Of a DNA stretch of 64,000 bases, positions 1 to 12,960 are shown in pieces (positions within the stretch are counted from its first letter, which is position 1; every line of letters begins with the position of its first letter). The notes beneath the pieces are model-generated. The model had not been told where the DNA came from, ran no database searches, and saw only the letters and a program-made list of their open reading frames with translations. The stretch is from Lytechinus variegatus (Eukaryota; Echinodermata; Echinoidea; Temnopleuroida; Toxopneustidae). The translations under genes and the position numbers were made by a program. The stretch covers positions 31,076,347 to 31,140,346 of the forward strand of contig NC_054751.1 of the NCBI RefSeq assembly GCF_018143015.1, in the 5' to 3' direction.

Positions 1-230
1 CCGAGTTTATGTCTCTCAAGTTTACTGTGCTCTTTCTTGATTATTTAATGTTGAAGACAAATGTTTAATCCTTCCAAGGCAATGAAAGATGATTAGAAAG
101 TCAAATGAGCTGATGCATTGAATCTCTATTTATGTCACAATTGGCTATCCATAGTTAAACCACAACTTTAGACCATACTCCATAGTTTGAATTCAACCCG
201 ACTTCAGCATGTTCAGAATACGTACCACAG
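1..230 (+). repeat. Dispersed interspersed repeat (partial copy)
   Basis: This stretch resembles 53745-54050 in the same orientation: both contain a 'gtgctctttc...gattat/gattcat' start, 'caattggctatccata', 'aaaccacaactttaaa' and end near 'cccgacttcag'. A third, short inverted piece lies at 59030-59110. No coding capacity is visible. Probably one non-autonomous element family; the left end here is outside the window. Confidence 0.5.
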
Positions 231-307
231 AGTGCAAGATATATCAACATCATGATCATTAAATTTTGTTTATACTCTTTGGAAAACAGGGGATTTTGAA
301 AGGGTTA

Positions 308-668
308 CACTTCGTAATTCCGAAGGTTCGTAATTCCGAAGATTCTTTCTTCCGAAGGTTCGTAATTCCGAAACACGTAAATTGCCTATACCTCGATGTT
401 CGTTAATCTGAAAACGTAAAAGAGTTCGTTAATCCGAACATTTGTGGGGTTATTCCGAAGGTTCGATAATCCGAAAACGAAATAAGGTTCGATGTTTCGA
501 AGGTTCGTTAGTCCGAAAACGAAATAAGGTTCGTTAATCATTACGTTTTCGGACTAATGAACCTTCGGAATTACGAACCTCATTTCGTTTTCGGACTTAC
601 GAACCTTCGGAATTAGGAACCTTCGGAAATACGAACCTTCGGAATAACGAAGCTTCGGAATTACGAAT
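308..668. repeat. Long palindromic array of ttcgtaattccgaag-like units
   Basis: The left half repeats a unit close to 'ggttcgtaattccgaa', with variants using gttaatccgaa and aaacgaaataagg. The right half holds the same units reverse-complemented ('ccttcggaattacgaa'). The symmetry centre is near 535-545. Transcribed or single-stranded DNA would fold into a long hairpin. It may be a foldback element or a palindromic satellite; no flanking target duplication was found. Confidence 0.7.
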
Positions 669-3600
669 GTATGCGGTTTGACAGGGATAACATGTACCTT
701 CGTTAAATTCAGCTATTTAATTTCATATATACTCATTAATTCATTAAATGAATAAAAAAAGAACAATGCAATGGAAAGATATGATGTTATGAAACGAATC
801 CATCACATGATCAGGAAGGCAAATAATTGTCTTCAAAGGTGCAAAATGCTTCTAGATTAGAGATTTAACTCGGTTTTTTTTAAGAGCGCAAGACATCAAC
901 GCTTTCCATGTTATTGCTCTCTGGCTTCTTCCTTCACTCTTAAATTACGAATAAAAGATGGACATTATTTTATTATTTCATTTGCACAGTCCTTGCTATA
1001 CTCTTATATGTGTTATATTTCTGATCCATAGGTACGCTGGAATTCACCTCAAGACCATTTAACTTAAAGGTAGTGTTTGAGTCACGCGTGCGGTGGGTGT
1101 GCATATTGATTTTGCTCTATTTGCATCAGTCCATTATCATTCCAAAATCAATCGAAGTATTATTGATACAGCCATTGAATCAAGAACCTTTCTTATTTGG
1201 TATTTGATCTATATCGTTATTATGCCATTCACTTTGCGTGGACCACCTCAACGAGCAGAAAGATATATGTCCATCAATGTTATCGCCGAGCAGAAAAACG
1301 ATTTGTTAAGTCAGTGCTACATTTTTTTTTCTTAGTAGATGGGCTGTGTATATAGCTTATTCGCATAATTCAGATATTGGATGACTGGTATATAAGTCTT
1401 TGTATGACAGCAAATATCACCAATAAGGTGTACACATGAGATTTATTTATGCCAATATCGATTTGGAATTGTTTGGATGGTATTTAATGTACAGTATATT
1501 CATCATCTATCTAATCAGTCATGATTTACTTGTGTACGACGACGGACGATTTTCTCGCGATTAACTGAGTGGATACTTTCAACATTTCTTAGTCTTATGA
1601 ATGGTATGTGATGAAAGATTTTGCTTGTTTGATTTTGCTTTATGTCGATTCTTGAATTTGAATACAACGCAAGACAAGAGTTTTTTTCTATTCAGCATAA
1701 GTGTGAATACCAAACATTTTTTTTGTCAATAGGAGATCATTTATGATCATTCCTATATAGGTGTTTTTCTCGGTATAGTTATGTTCGAAAATATAATGAA
1801 AATAATACATTTTTTATCATCTGCAAACGATATCTTCTTATGTCTTACATTATCATGTGGCTATCCAGGACTGTGTGTATATAGCATTTGAGTTAATTAG
1901 ACGTTGTCAGATATTGATTGACACAGGAGAAAGAAATACAACATGCAGGGTCTACAGTTATACAAGATTGCTTTTATGTATATTTCCCATCACATTTCTT
2001 TAATTCATAAGCTTAACTTCATTACTTGACAGATTGTATTATGTTACTTGTATTTTTTTTTTGGTTAATTTTTGTAAATATTATTTACTGTTTTGTTGTT
2101 TTCTTTTTATGTAAAACAAAATGTCAAACGAGAAGTATGAAAAATCATATGAAAGGAAGTGATTGATTTTTTAACGTCGTTTGGATTGTCAAAAATCTGG
2201 AGTTTCTTTTATAAGCTATTTATATTTCCACCATAAACTAACGTATAAAAACAAAAATAATACTTCGAATTCAGAAGAAGCGGGTACTTTACTTTAGACA
2301 ATCCCTATTAATAAAAGAAATGACTAAATAAAAGTCTTTCTTTTGACATGAATTTCCCAAAATAATCGCCATAGTTTTTTTGTATTTTTTTTAGGAGGGG
2401 AGGGTGTTATCACTATTTTCGGACCATCGGGCAGATTAAGAGGAAATTGAAATGAATTCGATGAGAATATTTTGACGTTTACCTGTCAAATTTACCTGTC
2501 AGTACGTCAACAAGATTATTAAGTGAGCCAGGCAGTCAAATTCAGTCTATTTCCAGTCTCCTAAAGTGGCTCGTTTTGAAGATTAATAGTCAGTACTAAT
2601 ATCACTCAAGCAACGGGGTGTCTTTGACAGGTTCTTTTCACTTGAACTTAAGTGCGCTCATTATAATGAACAAGGGTAGAGAGTCAACCCGTTTATCTCG
2701 TTAATGGGAGTCAAAGGGGGTTCATTTTGCACCCCTTTATGGGATCACTTTGTATTTGAAGGAGGGGTTTTCTGCACAGGAGGGTCATCTATTTGCATCT
2801 AACTGTGCTCCGTTAGATGTCGAACAATGGGAACTGTAATAATGTCCACAAAAGAATCGCTTTCAAAGACCACTGAACAAGTAGGAGTAATTCTTAGGTC
2901 GATTGGAAGACAATAGATTCTTCCTCCTCTTATTGTGCTCTAAGGTTAGCTTGGAGCCGCAGGAAGGAGGGCTATTCGAACATAAGTGCTCCGGGCTTGA
3001 CGATATTATTGACAGTATTGACTCGGCAGACGCAAGGTGTTATTTGGGGAACAAGTCATTATTCAATGTGGTTTTAAAAGAAATTAGAACATGATAGTTA
3101 TCATCGTGTTCATTTAATCATCTTTTTTACATTTGAACTGAAGTACAGTCTACATTATGGAATGATTTTAATTGTATACTGTTTAAGGAAGCGTTTATTT
3201 CTACTTATCGCAACTGAGTTCATCGTGCTAAAATGGTGAACTTGCAAGGAGGTTAAAATTGAGTTGGATCTTCTCATCATTTTTTTGGTACTTTGTAAGC
3301 AGGTAGGACACTGTCAGCTAACGAATGATGAACCATTGATTAAACCAAGTAGCCTACCATCATTGATGTCTTCGATGTTTTTTTTTTTATTAAGCACAAT
3401 AATGTTTGCTCTCCTTGAATGAATTAGTGTTCAATGTATAATGTCATGTTGGTGTTGTGTGACAATGTCTACGGCTGATACAGTTGGTGTATCAGTTATT
3501 TCACCTAGCTCCAATTTCAAACCATACATGAAACTTTATGTGCCAATGTTCATCATTCTCACACTTGTTGCAAACATGATGATAATTTAGCATTTTTCTG

Positions 3601-3837
3601 TTGTCTCTTTCACTCACAGAAACCAACGTCATGCATACAGCCTAAGTTGTCATGGGGACTTGGCTGATCTACCAGTCTTAAATATTGGATCAAGCAACAT
3701 CACTCGTTTGTGTCTTTCTGCTCTTGTCTATTGAAATAAACGATGATAATTACTGATGCCATTTTATGGTGTTCCTGTTGGAGCGCAACCATGGTGACTA
3801 GCAAAAAAATTACAAAGTTGCTGTAACTCTCTTTAGA
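669..3837. other. No gene seen; AT-rich intergenic or intronic DNA
   Basis: Only short open frames without supporting features (for example 1093-1335 and 2903-3094) and homopolymer T runs are present. The stretch immediately before 3838 has a pyrimidine-rich tract ending in AG, so part of it may be an intron of the gene that follows. Confidence 0.5.
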
Positions 3838-4818
3838 ATGAATGATGACAAGATACAACCTGGGCAGAGAACATTACGGAAATCAGTGTCATTCTGTCTC
3901 CCAAACGATGACGAACATGGGAAACAAGAGAAGGAAGAGAAGAAAATCCCAGACCGTCTTCTCCTTCAACAGCGCACCCGGCGGTCATCGTCGTCGACAT
4001 CATCATCATCTCAAACTTATGGCAAAATGCGGGTTTTGTCAGCTCCATTGCGGCCAACTCCGTCGCCGCCTGTCGACAAATCAGGCTTGCCGATGAAACG
4101 GTTCGGTGGTCAGCGACCTCCTCTGACGAGGTCGTTCTCCGTACCAACGGGTCTCACCCTGGCCAATGTCCTGACTCAACAGCGCGGCGAAGCCCTGATC
4201 GCCAACGGGAGATTACCGAACGTCAGAGCAAGGCGGTATTCCAGTTCCTCGATGGTGAAACGGAGAATGATGCAGCATTCGGAACGGGAATTCAACCGGG
4301 TTGCTGCGAAGGTCAATGATTTTTGTCGCCGGGTTGATAGCCGAGCGAGCAACGACCAAAGTCCATTAGGAGATGACGCTGAAAGGGGGAGAGGCCAATT
4401 ACGACCAATCGCTGGTGATGCAACAGGGAATCCTCAGACAATTACACACCACGGTCGTAAGTACAGAGCTAGTTTCAGCATCAGTTCAAATTCAGTGGAT
4501 GACCTCGGTGACAACTTGAACAATGGTTTCCTCCCCGAGGTACCGCCTCCAAAACAGAACAAATTACGAGCTACCTACGACCATCCTACGATCTCTATTA
4601 CGAACGTCATGAATAATAACAACATCGCCAAGGAGAAAATCGAACCCGAGAGCGACGTCGTTGGTGACTACGTGTATGAAGATCAAGATGAAAGTGACTC
4701 CGAACTGAATGAGAGAATTTCAAAATGGTTGGATGGGGTTAACAACTCAGTGGTCAAAATGACCCTTGATGATCAAAGTGATGATGAAGGTAATAAAATC
4801 ACCGTCATACCACTCTGA
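3838..4818 (+). CDS. Unrecognised Ser/Arg-rich protein with RVxF-like motif (single or terminal exon)
   Basis: A 326-residue open frame, much richer in GC and more codon-like than its surroundings. The protein is hydrophilic and probably intrinsically disordered: a basic Ser-rich tract (residues 43-59), a Pro-rich segment (66-79), KRFGG near 87, an RR-rich region (126-143), a Pro-rich patch (232-239) and an acidic C-terminus with WLD at 297-299. Residues 15-22 (KSVSFCLP) fit the RVxF protein phosphatase 1 docking pattern followed by LP. The start chosen is the first ATG after an in-frame TAG at 3799. However, the tract ctctctttag just before it could be a splice acceptor, in which case this is the last exon and the true start lies upstream. 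It shares motif order with the exon at 13571-14633. No known domain is recognised, so function is unknown; phosphatase regulation is only a motif-level guess. Confidence 0.6.
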   Translation: MNDDKIQPGQRTLRKSVSFCLPNDDEHGKQEKEEKKIPDRLLLQQRTRRSSSSTSSSSQTYGKMRVLSAPLRPTPSPPVDKSGLPMKRFGGQRPPLTRSFSVPTGLTLANVLTQQRGEALIANGRLPNVRARRYSSSSMVKRRMMQHSEREFNRVAAKVNDFCRRVDSRASNDQSPLGDDAERGRGQLRPIAGDATGNPQTITHHGRKYRASFSISSNSVDDLGDNLNNGFLPEVPPPKQNKLRATYDHPTISITNVMNNNNIAKEKIEPESDVVGDYVYEDQDESDSELNERISKWLDGVNNSVVKMTLDDQSDDEGNKITVIPL

Positions 4819-5257
4819 AATATTACAAATATTCTCTCGTTAATTCGTCGGAACTCTATGTAAAAATTATTACTAATCTGAAATAGCGAAACGGCCACTT
4901 TCATTCGTATGTATACATTTATAACTTCAAGTATCATTTACCAGAAAATGGGGAGATACATGTTCATCTTGTTTTATTTATTTTCATATTCACATTTGGT
5001 TAAACAAATACTATTTTATTCTAATTATTTTCATTAGGTCAAAATAATATTCTTTGTTTCCACAACACCTTTTTCTATGAAATTCCACTTTTTTTTATTC
5101 ATTAGCATTATTACCATGATTACTTACCGGACACTAACGAAAAACAGTCGTAAAGCATGCAAAGTGCGTTTAGGTTTCTGTTTTGGTACCTTTTTTGTAT
5201 AATCTAATTTTTCTTTCATTTTTGAATTCTTTGCTTTGCTTTAATGACGTCACATGT

Positions 5258-5892
5258 TTAAAGGTCAAGTCCACCTCAGAAAAAAGTTGATTTGAATCAA
5301 TTAAGAAAATTAAGACAAACACAATGCTGAAAATTTCATCAAAATCGGATGTAAAATAGGAAAGTTATTGCATTTCAAAGTTTCGCTTATTTTTATCAAA
5401 ATAGTTATATGAACGAGCCAGTTTCATCCAAATGAGAGAGTCGATGATGTCACTCACTCACTATGTCTTTTGTTTTTTATTGTTTGAATTATACAATATT
5501 TCAATTTTTACGAATTTGACGATTAGGACCTCCTTGCCTGAAGCAGAAAATGTTAAAATAATTGAATTCCACGTGTTCAGGGAGGAATGAAACCGCATTT
5601 CACATGACAGTGACGAGAAAATGAAAACATAAACTTGAACTTGAACTTGAACATTTCATATTTCATATAATAAAATAGAAAAGAAATAGTGAGTGAGTGA
5701 TGTAATCAGTTCCTCATTTGCATACCGACCAAGATGTGCATATAACTGTTTTGTGAAATGAAGCGAAGCTTTAAAATGTCATCACTTTCTTATTTTACAT
5801 CCGATTTTGATGAAATTTTCAGTGTTATGTTTGTTTATTTTTTTCTCTTGTTATTCAAATCAAATTTTTGTTGGGGTGGACTTGTCCTTTAA
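5258..5892. mobile_element. TIR MITE with TTAA (or TA) ends
   Basis: The ends are inverted repeats: TTAAAGGTCAAGTCCACC at the left and GGTGGACTTGTCCTTTAA at the right (17 of 18 pair). The interior is AT-rich and non-coding and is itself partly symmetric, with 'catccgattttgatgaaattttc' on both sides. TTAA at both edges would fit a piggyBac-type target duplication; TA (Tc1/mariner type) cannot be excluded. The element at 46001-46577 has similar internal sequence. Confidence 0.7.
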
Positions 5893-8157
5893 CCAATTAT
5901 TCATTAAAGATTGTTAATGGGGTCGACTAATCTACTCAGTTTCTTGAATGTGTAAAGCAAATGTGCTTTTTTTCTTCTTCACATCAAAATGAACGAATGA
6001 TTTAAATCGATATTCTATTAAAGGAGAAAGACGTGGACCACTCCAAGAAAATTAATACTAACATAAACTGATTGCCTTCAATTCGTCTTTCATGTCACTC
6101 CTATTGTCTGTGAAACATGGTAGATAATCCTGTCTGGATAATGCATTATTCCTGATCAATAATGAATAACTATCCATGTTTGCGTATCAGATACCAACTT
6201 ATTTGAGGATTGTAACATCATTGCGATATATGGTAATGGAAAAAATGACCCATTTATAGGCCTCTGCATTCTATTTCAAATGTTATTTCAGCATTTCTGT
6301 AGACTATATATATAATCCTTAGTGGGGTAATAAATCAAATGTCTTTAGGGAAAAGATATGGCGTATAGTGCAAGGGCTCTAAAAAGGTGCGAGTGAGCAA
6401 AAATGTTGAGTTTCTATCAGAAAACGAGACCATATTTCATAATTTTCTTTCTTTTCTTGGTCCTGATATTTGTTAGGGTATATGGCCCCACGCCCTATCT
6501 GTACGCCGTTGGTATGACACATGAGAGATTTGTATACTTGTAAAAGTTGGTAGTAATTTTCACCCCAAATTCAGAACCAACCAGTCAAATTACATACATG
6601 TGTCTCTGTGAAAATGACAAAAATTAAGAATTACTGTCCCCTAAACAATTCCAATTCCAGAAAATGTAACCCCCCCCTCATGTTGGTATATTCGTCCGAC
6701 TGTATCTATACATCCCCTCTTGTTTGAGTGGAATATCTTTATATTTATTGCTTGCATGTGGTGACTTGAAACAGATTTGTTTGACGATATTCATTTTGTA
6801 AATGTATCCATCTCATTAATAGAAGATTTATTATTTATGAGAATAAACTTTACGACATCTTTTAATTTGTTTGTACGTGTGTATTGGCTTGGTTGTTTTT
6901 CGCGCAAGAGGGCGTATGAAGCCTCTCGGTATCTAACTGTGGGGAAGGGGGGGGGGGGGTTAATCTGTCACAAAGTACTCTTTATTGTTAAGAATAAAGA
7001 TTAGATTGATCCAGGCTATCTTTTTCCCCTTATGTGTTTACATTGTTATGTTTTAATTTGATTCTCTGGTCAGTTTCATTTTTTTTATAAGTTAAATGGC
7101 TGTTTCTGTGCTCATGAATATTTGTGTTGGTGGTGGTGTGTATGGGTGTGTGTGTGTGTGTGAGGGGGGGGGGTGGTGGCGATAAAGGCTTGCTTATGAA
7201 AAGAATATATGTAATATAGTGGTAGAAATTGAGGTAGGTATCATTTTTGGTTTCAAGGGGGCACACAGGGTGAAGAAACCCCCGATTTATGCCATGTTCG
7301 TGAAATCCATTTGTGGTAAAATTTAAAGTATCGAAAATTAATGTTCTATTCCATTATATCCGAATGGTAAAATCAACTTAAGATTTATGTTGTCATAAAT
7401 TATGTTGTGATAAATATCAAAGTAAATCTTGGCCAAAATTCTCACTCATGAACTATTGAACTGTATTATTGGTTTTTATTGTCCACTTAAATTAAATGTT
7501 GAGAAACAAATGAGTAAATAGAATATGACCTTCATGAATGTGAGCTCTTAAACGTTGAGTCATTAGTCATATATATTGTACTTTAAACTCGAATAAACAA
7601 TAATTTCTTTTTCTACCCGCCTCTCTCTCCCTCCCACCCTCCTCTCTCAATCTCTCTATTTACCCCTCTCTCTCTCTCTTTCTCGTTCTATCTTCCCATT
7701 CCTTACCTGTCTATGTCTATATACAATTGCATTGGTATTCCTTTTCAGACATTGGACTTTAAAACCATTGATAATATTTAAAAAAGTTTATGACCACAAT
7801 CACATTCATAAATACTCAGTGGCATATCCAAAATTGACGAAGGGCGGGCCCACTTTTCTTCCAAAATTCCGTAACAAGCCAGAAAAGGGGAATCAGCCTT
7901 CCAACCACACCTCTCCTCTTGTTTTTACATCGCTTATTTCCATTGTCTATTTTCCTAAATTCTCCCATATTTTTCCTTTAGGTGTGGGCGCCCGGAGCAC
8001 CACCCATCAACCCATGGGTTCGCTGAGAAGTTCTAATAAATGTCAAAGAAAAATAGCTCAACACTATTTTAACTAAGGGTATGGGATATATATATATATA
8101 TCTATTTTTAAACCTCCATCAGTTATCTGCCAGATTTCACCTGACTGGATCTGCTTA
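5893..8157. other. No gene seen; low-complexity tracts
   Basis: AT-rich sequence with a G run near 6945, a GT/G-rich tract at 7130-7175, a CT-rich tract at about 7615-7690 and a TA run at about 8087-8102. Open frames here consist of translated low-complexity DNA and are not supported as genes. Confidence 0.5.
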
Positions 8158-8165
8158 CTCTGTAT

Positions 8166-10024
8166 CAGTGTTGTAGTCAAGGCATAAACCTCCAAGGCCA
8201 AGGCCAAGGCTTTAATATCCAAGGCCAAGGCTTTAATACCCAAGGCCGATGCCAAGGCGTTGAAACCCAAAGCCAAGGCCAAGGCTTGAAAACCTCAAGG
8301 CCATCAAGGCCAAGGCATTTCAAACTTTCGATACATGGAACAATAAGCCAACAATGCTTAGGCAGCAGACATGGCAAACAGGGCAAAATGTATAATAGGT
8401 GAGAGCGAGCGAAATGAGCGAGCACAAATTTTGACGTTTGTGCATGAAAAAAATAATAATTTTGTAATAGATGCTATAATAAAATAATAATATAATTACC
8501 TTTGTACATATAATTATTATTATTAAATTATTATTATGATGTATTGTTTTTTAATGTGATTTACATTGCAATAAGTATTATTACCACGGTCATCTGATCT
8601 TGGCATGCCCATTCTTAATATTAGTCTTTCTCCACTCCCTGGGACAGGGGCGGCAGAACGTTTTTTGTTTGGGGGGGGGGGTCAAAGCCAAAAAGGGCAC
8701 TTAAATGTCAAAATTGGCATTTGGTGCAAACAGATATTTCCAAAATGAGATTATCAACTATGTGAAGTAGTTGTGTATTTTGTGGAAATTAAGTTGACAA
8801 AAGCATTTTTTAGTGATTTCTCATTGATAAGATAGATATTTTGATTTAGTGGTTTAAAAAAAATCAATTTTGAAGTTGAAAATCTCGATGTTTGGTCAAT
8901 TACAGTGCTAATCACTTTTAAAAGGGCATCCTTGCGAGATGTTGCCAGCGCGAATCATAAGCAAAAACTTTTTGACATTGAGACATAAAGATTAAATATT
9001 CCGGGTTTTGGTATTCATGAAAAAGATGTGTATGTAACTAAAGAATTAAGCGCGAGCTGAAATTTTTAATATACTGACAGGTCTGCAAAGTAAGCTGATA
9101 AAGACTGCATTTAGCATCTTTAGTGACTCATAAATATGATACATACATGTATCTCACCGATCAAATAATGCGAGCGCAGAGCGCGAGCTCAAAAACTTGT
9201 GATATTCCAACCTGAAAATTGGACATTCTAAAACAATCTAACACAAAATTACTTTTTCTTTAGTAAGAGGGTGAAAAATTTTGCTCGCTCACTTAAAAAA
9301 AACAATCGCTTTCAACTTTTTTGGCAGAAAATTTTCTCTCTATATATGCCATGCTTGGCCCCTCAAAACTTTTGGTTCATCATGCGATTTAGATATGACA
9401 AAATTGAAGATTGTGTTCAAGTTTACCAAATCTTTTCAGAATATCATTAAGACTTAAAACATTCTTCTTGGCCAAAGGAAATAATACAAGGAAAATCCTT
9501 GTTATTATTCTTAATGAAAATTGTTGTCAAAATTAGCTGTCAGAATTATTCCTGTCATCAATCATTGTAATTTTTATCATAATGATTATTACTATCATTA
9601 TTATCATCACTAGTCATGAGTACAACACGTTACCAAAAAATAATGTTATTTTTCATCATTACTGTTTTCTTTGTTACATACATGAATATGATGATAATTC
9701 TTGATGATGGTGATAATCACAATTTATGGCACTGCTAGTACACTTACTACTGCTGACTGGAAGTAGTGCCATTAAATATACAGAACAATTACTAATAACG
9801 TCATAACATTTATAATTACTTATATAAAAGCAAATGAAAGTACAAAAAACAAAATGCCTTGAAAAAGCCTTGAAAATGAATTGAAATTTCAAGGCTCAAT
9901 ATCCTCAAGGCCAAGGCCAAGGCTCTCTCATTGCCAAGGCTTGAATATTCAAGGCTAAGGCTTTGAAAAAGTAGGCCTTAAGGCGCTTAAGGCCAAGGCC
10001 GAGTATCAAGGCAATACAACACTG
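8166..10024. mobile_element. hAT-type non-autonomous DNA transposon with 8-bp TSD
   Basis: The element begins CAGTGTTGTA and ends TACAACACTG, a perfect 10-bp terminal inverted repeat. It is flanked by identical 8-bp direct repeats CTCTGTAT at 8158-8165 and 10025-10032. An 8-bp duplication and CAG...CTG ends are typical of the hAT superfamily. Each end carries an array of 'aaggccaaggc'-type subterminal repeats (8186-8318 and about 9890-10010), as often seen for hAT transposase binding regions. No transposase frame is present, so movement would have needed help from another copy. Confidence 0.9.
8645..9380. mobile_element. Probable nested hAT-like relic inside the 8166-10024 element
   Basis: It starts with caggggcggcagaacg, the kind of end used by the element at 14874-15709, followed by a G run, and contains cgagcgcagagcgcgagctc-type motifs like those in that element. 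The right end near 'cttggcccctc' lacks a matching inverted terminus, so it appears truncated. Boundaries are approximate. Confidence 0.35.
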
Positions 10025-10032
10025 CTCTGTAT

Positions 10033-12186
10033 TCATTGTAACATAGAAAATACGGATATTATATCGTTACTAAACCAATGACAAATAAAAGAAAAGTTGA
10101 ATTGTAAAGCAATAAAATACTAAAAATACTTGATGTGAAGGCCTACATTAATGGTGGTATTTACCTTTAAATGAGAAAATTATGTTGGTGAATCGTGCCC
10201 TGAAATTCATCTTCATATGTCAATTCCTAATTACATGTGTATTGGAAATCCTCTTCGGCATCAACGGTGTTTTCGTCAAAACCACAAGTAGACGTTGTTG
10301 ATATTCGTAGATCAACTCGAGATCGTATGTGTTCAATATAAACTACATTTACTGTAATGAAATTACTGAACTATTCACGATTTTTTTTTTATATTTCATA
10401 TTTCTCAAAAATAGGAAGGCTCAATATGAGACTGAAACATTTAAGATATAATGTTTAAGTAAGGTCGAATTTGACATAACCCCAGATAACCAGGGTCTTC
10501 CTTTACACCTTTTTATCAACCTTGTAGGATGAAACATTTATCAGCTCAATTTATCTTGAGCAGTGTCAGTCAATTGTTTTCGTCTTAGAGTATTAAAAAA
10601 CATGACTATTGTCAAAATAAGTCACAGACCATAGAACGATTTGTCTACAAGATTATAATTACCCCCAGCAAAGATAGATATAAAAGATAATAACATTCTG
10701 CTAATAATATTGGCAGCTATAATGAGCAGGGTACCAATGCGAGGAAGATGATCGATAGTTATGATAACAGATATCGATTTGTGTCTGTACAGCTTGGTCC
10801 GACCTATATACACTCCTTCTTTGATTAAACCAAGGACGATCGATAACAACAAATCGATAATGAGATAAGAGGCGTGGTTTCACAAAATATAGGGACTTAC
10901 CTTATAGTCAACGTGATTAGTATACCTATATCATGTTTATCATTAAGAAATCGACTTTTGGGCCTAGACAAAACATTTAGTAGGATTTCATTCACACAAT
11001 CACATTTTATATAGAAAATGAGGATTAATTCACAACCACATAAAAATAGAAAGGAATATCGCAATTTTAGAACGAGTCAATCCATTACTATTTCGTTGAT
11101 AAAAAATAAAAATTATCTAAACAACAAGCAGACAGCAAAGAAACATTCGGTTGTGATCGACAAAGCGTTGATATGTTTGTGAAACCAACCCTTTTGAAAC
11201 CGCCTTATGGTACCAAACATGAAAACATTCAAGTGAGTAAAGCAGTATATTCTTTCTAAGTACATGTTGTCCTTGGTAGGGAAGCGTCTTTGCAATAAGT
11301 GCCTACAATTATCCATAGGCTTGTCCTGGTTCGTGCAATACGATTTGACAATTTTTATGATTGATATATATACTGAACATGCATACGGTATCTCAAGGGG
11401 ATACGAAACTTAACTTGACAAACGCCCTCTCCCATTACTCCCACCTCAATCAATAAATCTTTTGTTTGTTGTTACCTTTAGAAAATACAGAAAGTGTCCC
11501 AAGATACTGCTTAAAAGTAAATCGATCAGAAGATAACATGAGAAAGTATAGGAGAAAGCAACGTCATTCCCCTCGTATTGTAGAAAAGTTATCGTTCTTT
11601 TGAGTTTTCGTCAAGATTTTGCAGTTTTTGTTCATGTTTACGTCTCAAGCGCGAAAAATAAAACAGATTAGAAGACAAGTGATTTGCAGTGGATGATACA
11701 AGCAGTAAGTTTTCTTCGGCTTTGTTAATTTTCTTTGATAGTGATAATAATAACACTCCGATTTTCCTGTATATTCTTTGTCAAAATCAATTACTTTATA
11801 TTTATCAGAGGAATTAATTAAATATGTATCAGTGTTTTTCTCTTTAAAATTACGAATTTTCTAGGCTCATGATGTGCCAAAGTATTTTGATTGGTGCCAT
11901 TCGTTCCATCATTACTGAAATTGAGAAAAAAGTGAATCTCTTGTCTGTTTTATCATGCTAGACGATTTCGTGTGTGTTCTATTAAGAAAACATTTATATA
12001 TATATATATGTATATTCAAACTAAAAACTCAGCTAATTATTATCTGTATTTGAAGAGCTCATTTGCAAATTTGATTTTTGGGGGTTGGTCTCAATTTATA
12101 GATTTGTAGTAACTCAATAAGATTATACCTAAGAAAAGTTGATATTCCCATTAAAAGTTAACAAAATTGGTAAAGAAAAATCACTT
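10033..12186. other. No gene seen
   Basis: AT-rich, non-coding in both strands apart from short unsupported frames. A TA-rich run lies near 11997-12012. Nothing else recognised. Confidence 0.5.
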
Positions 12187-12960
12187 TTTTGGATAGATCC
12201 ATTTCAGTTAGTTTGCAAAAGGGGCTAGATCCATATAGGTAATTTTTTTGGGAAATATATTTTTAAAAGACAGGCAGCCTTGTTTTATACCAATTTTTTT
12301 ATTCACATGGTACAGGGTCATCATGACGACATAGTTTCGCATAAGAATATTACAATATAGGAGAATAAGAAAATGATTTTTTTGGGATGGTCTAAAGTGG
12401 ATCTAACCCCTTTTTGTAAACAAAATCTTCTGAATAGCTCATTTGCAACAGGGGTCAGATCCACATTTCATAAAATTTGATATTTTTTTATCCCAATGTA
12501 TAAATTTTTAGTTGCTTTTTTTTCCAAAAGGGGTTGGATCCATTTCAGTTTATTTGCAAAAGGGGCTAGATCCACAATGGTAATTTTTGGAAAAAATGTT
12601 AAAAAATATGAAGACAGGCAGATTTCTTTTATATCCAATTTTGTATTCATATAACAATAATAATAATAATATAATATTCATAGAGCGCAGAAACTATTCC
12701 ATAAAGTATATATTCTACTGCGCTTTTTAGGACTCCTGTAATGCTTGTTATCAATTAAATAGCTTTGATTTTAAGGTGTTTACGGATGGTGCTTTCCTAA
12801 CTCCAAGGGGTAAGCTTTCCAGAGCTTGGGGCTACACATGGAGGCAATTTAGTTTCACATAAGAATATTAAAATATGGGAGAATAAAAAATACATGATTT
12901 TCTCGGAATGGTCTAAAGTGGATCTAACCCCATTTGCAAAGAAACTTCATTCGAAGGATA
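12187..12960 (+). repeat. Two direct copies of a ~340-bp repeat, second copy split by an insertion
   Basis: Copy 1 starts near 12187 and copy 2 near 12527. Both contain 'gatccatttcagtt', 'ttgcaaaaggggctagatcc', 'gacaggcag', 'cataagaatatta' and 'ggtctaaagtggatctaacc' in the same order. Copy 2 is interrupted between roughly 12653 and 12840. Phrases such as 'ggggctagatccat' also recur within each copy. Confidence 0.65.
12653..12840. mobile_element. SINE-like insertion in the second ~340-bp repeat copy
   Basis: Comparison with the uninterrupted first repeat copy delimits this insert. It begins with an AAT microsatellite (aataataataat) followed by 'cattcatagagcgcag'-type sequence and ends near 'ggggctacacatggagg'. 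An AAT-rich edge is common for SINE tails in reverse orientation, but no pol III promoter boxes were identified, so family assignment is tentative. Confidence 0.4.
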
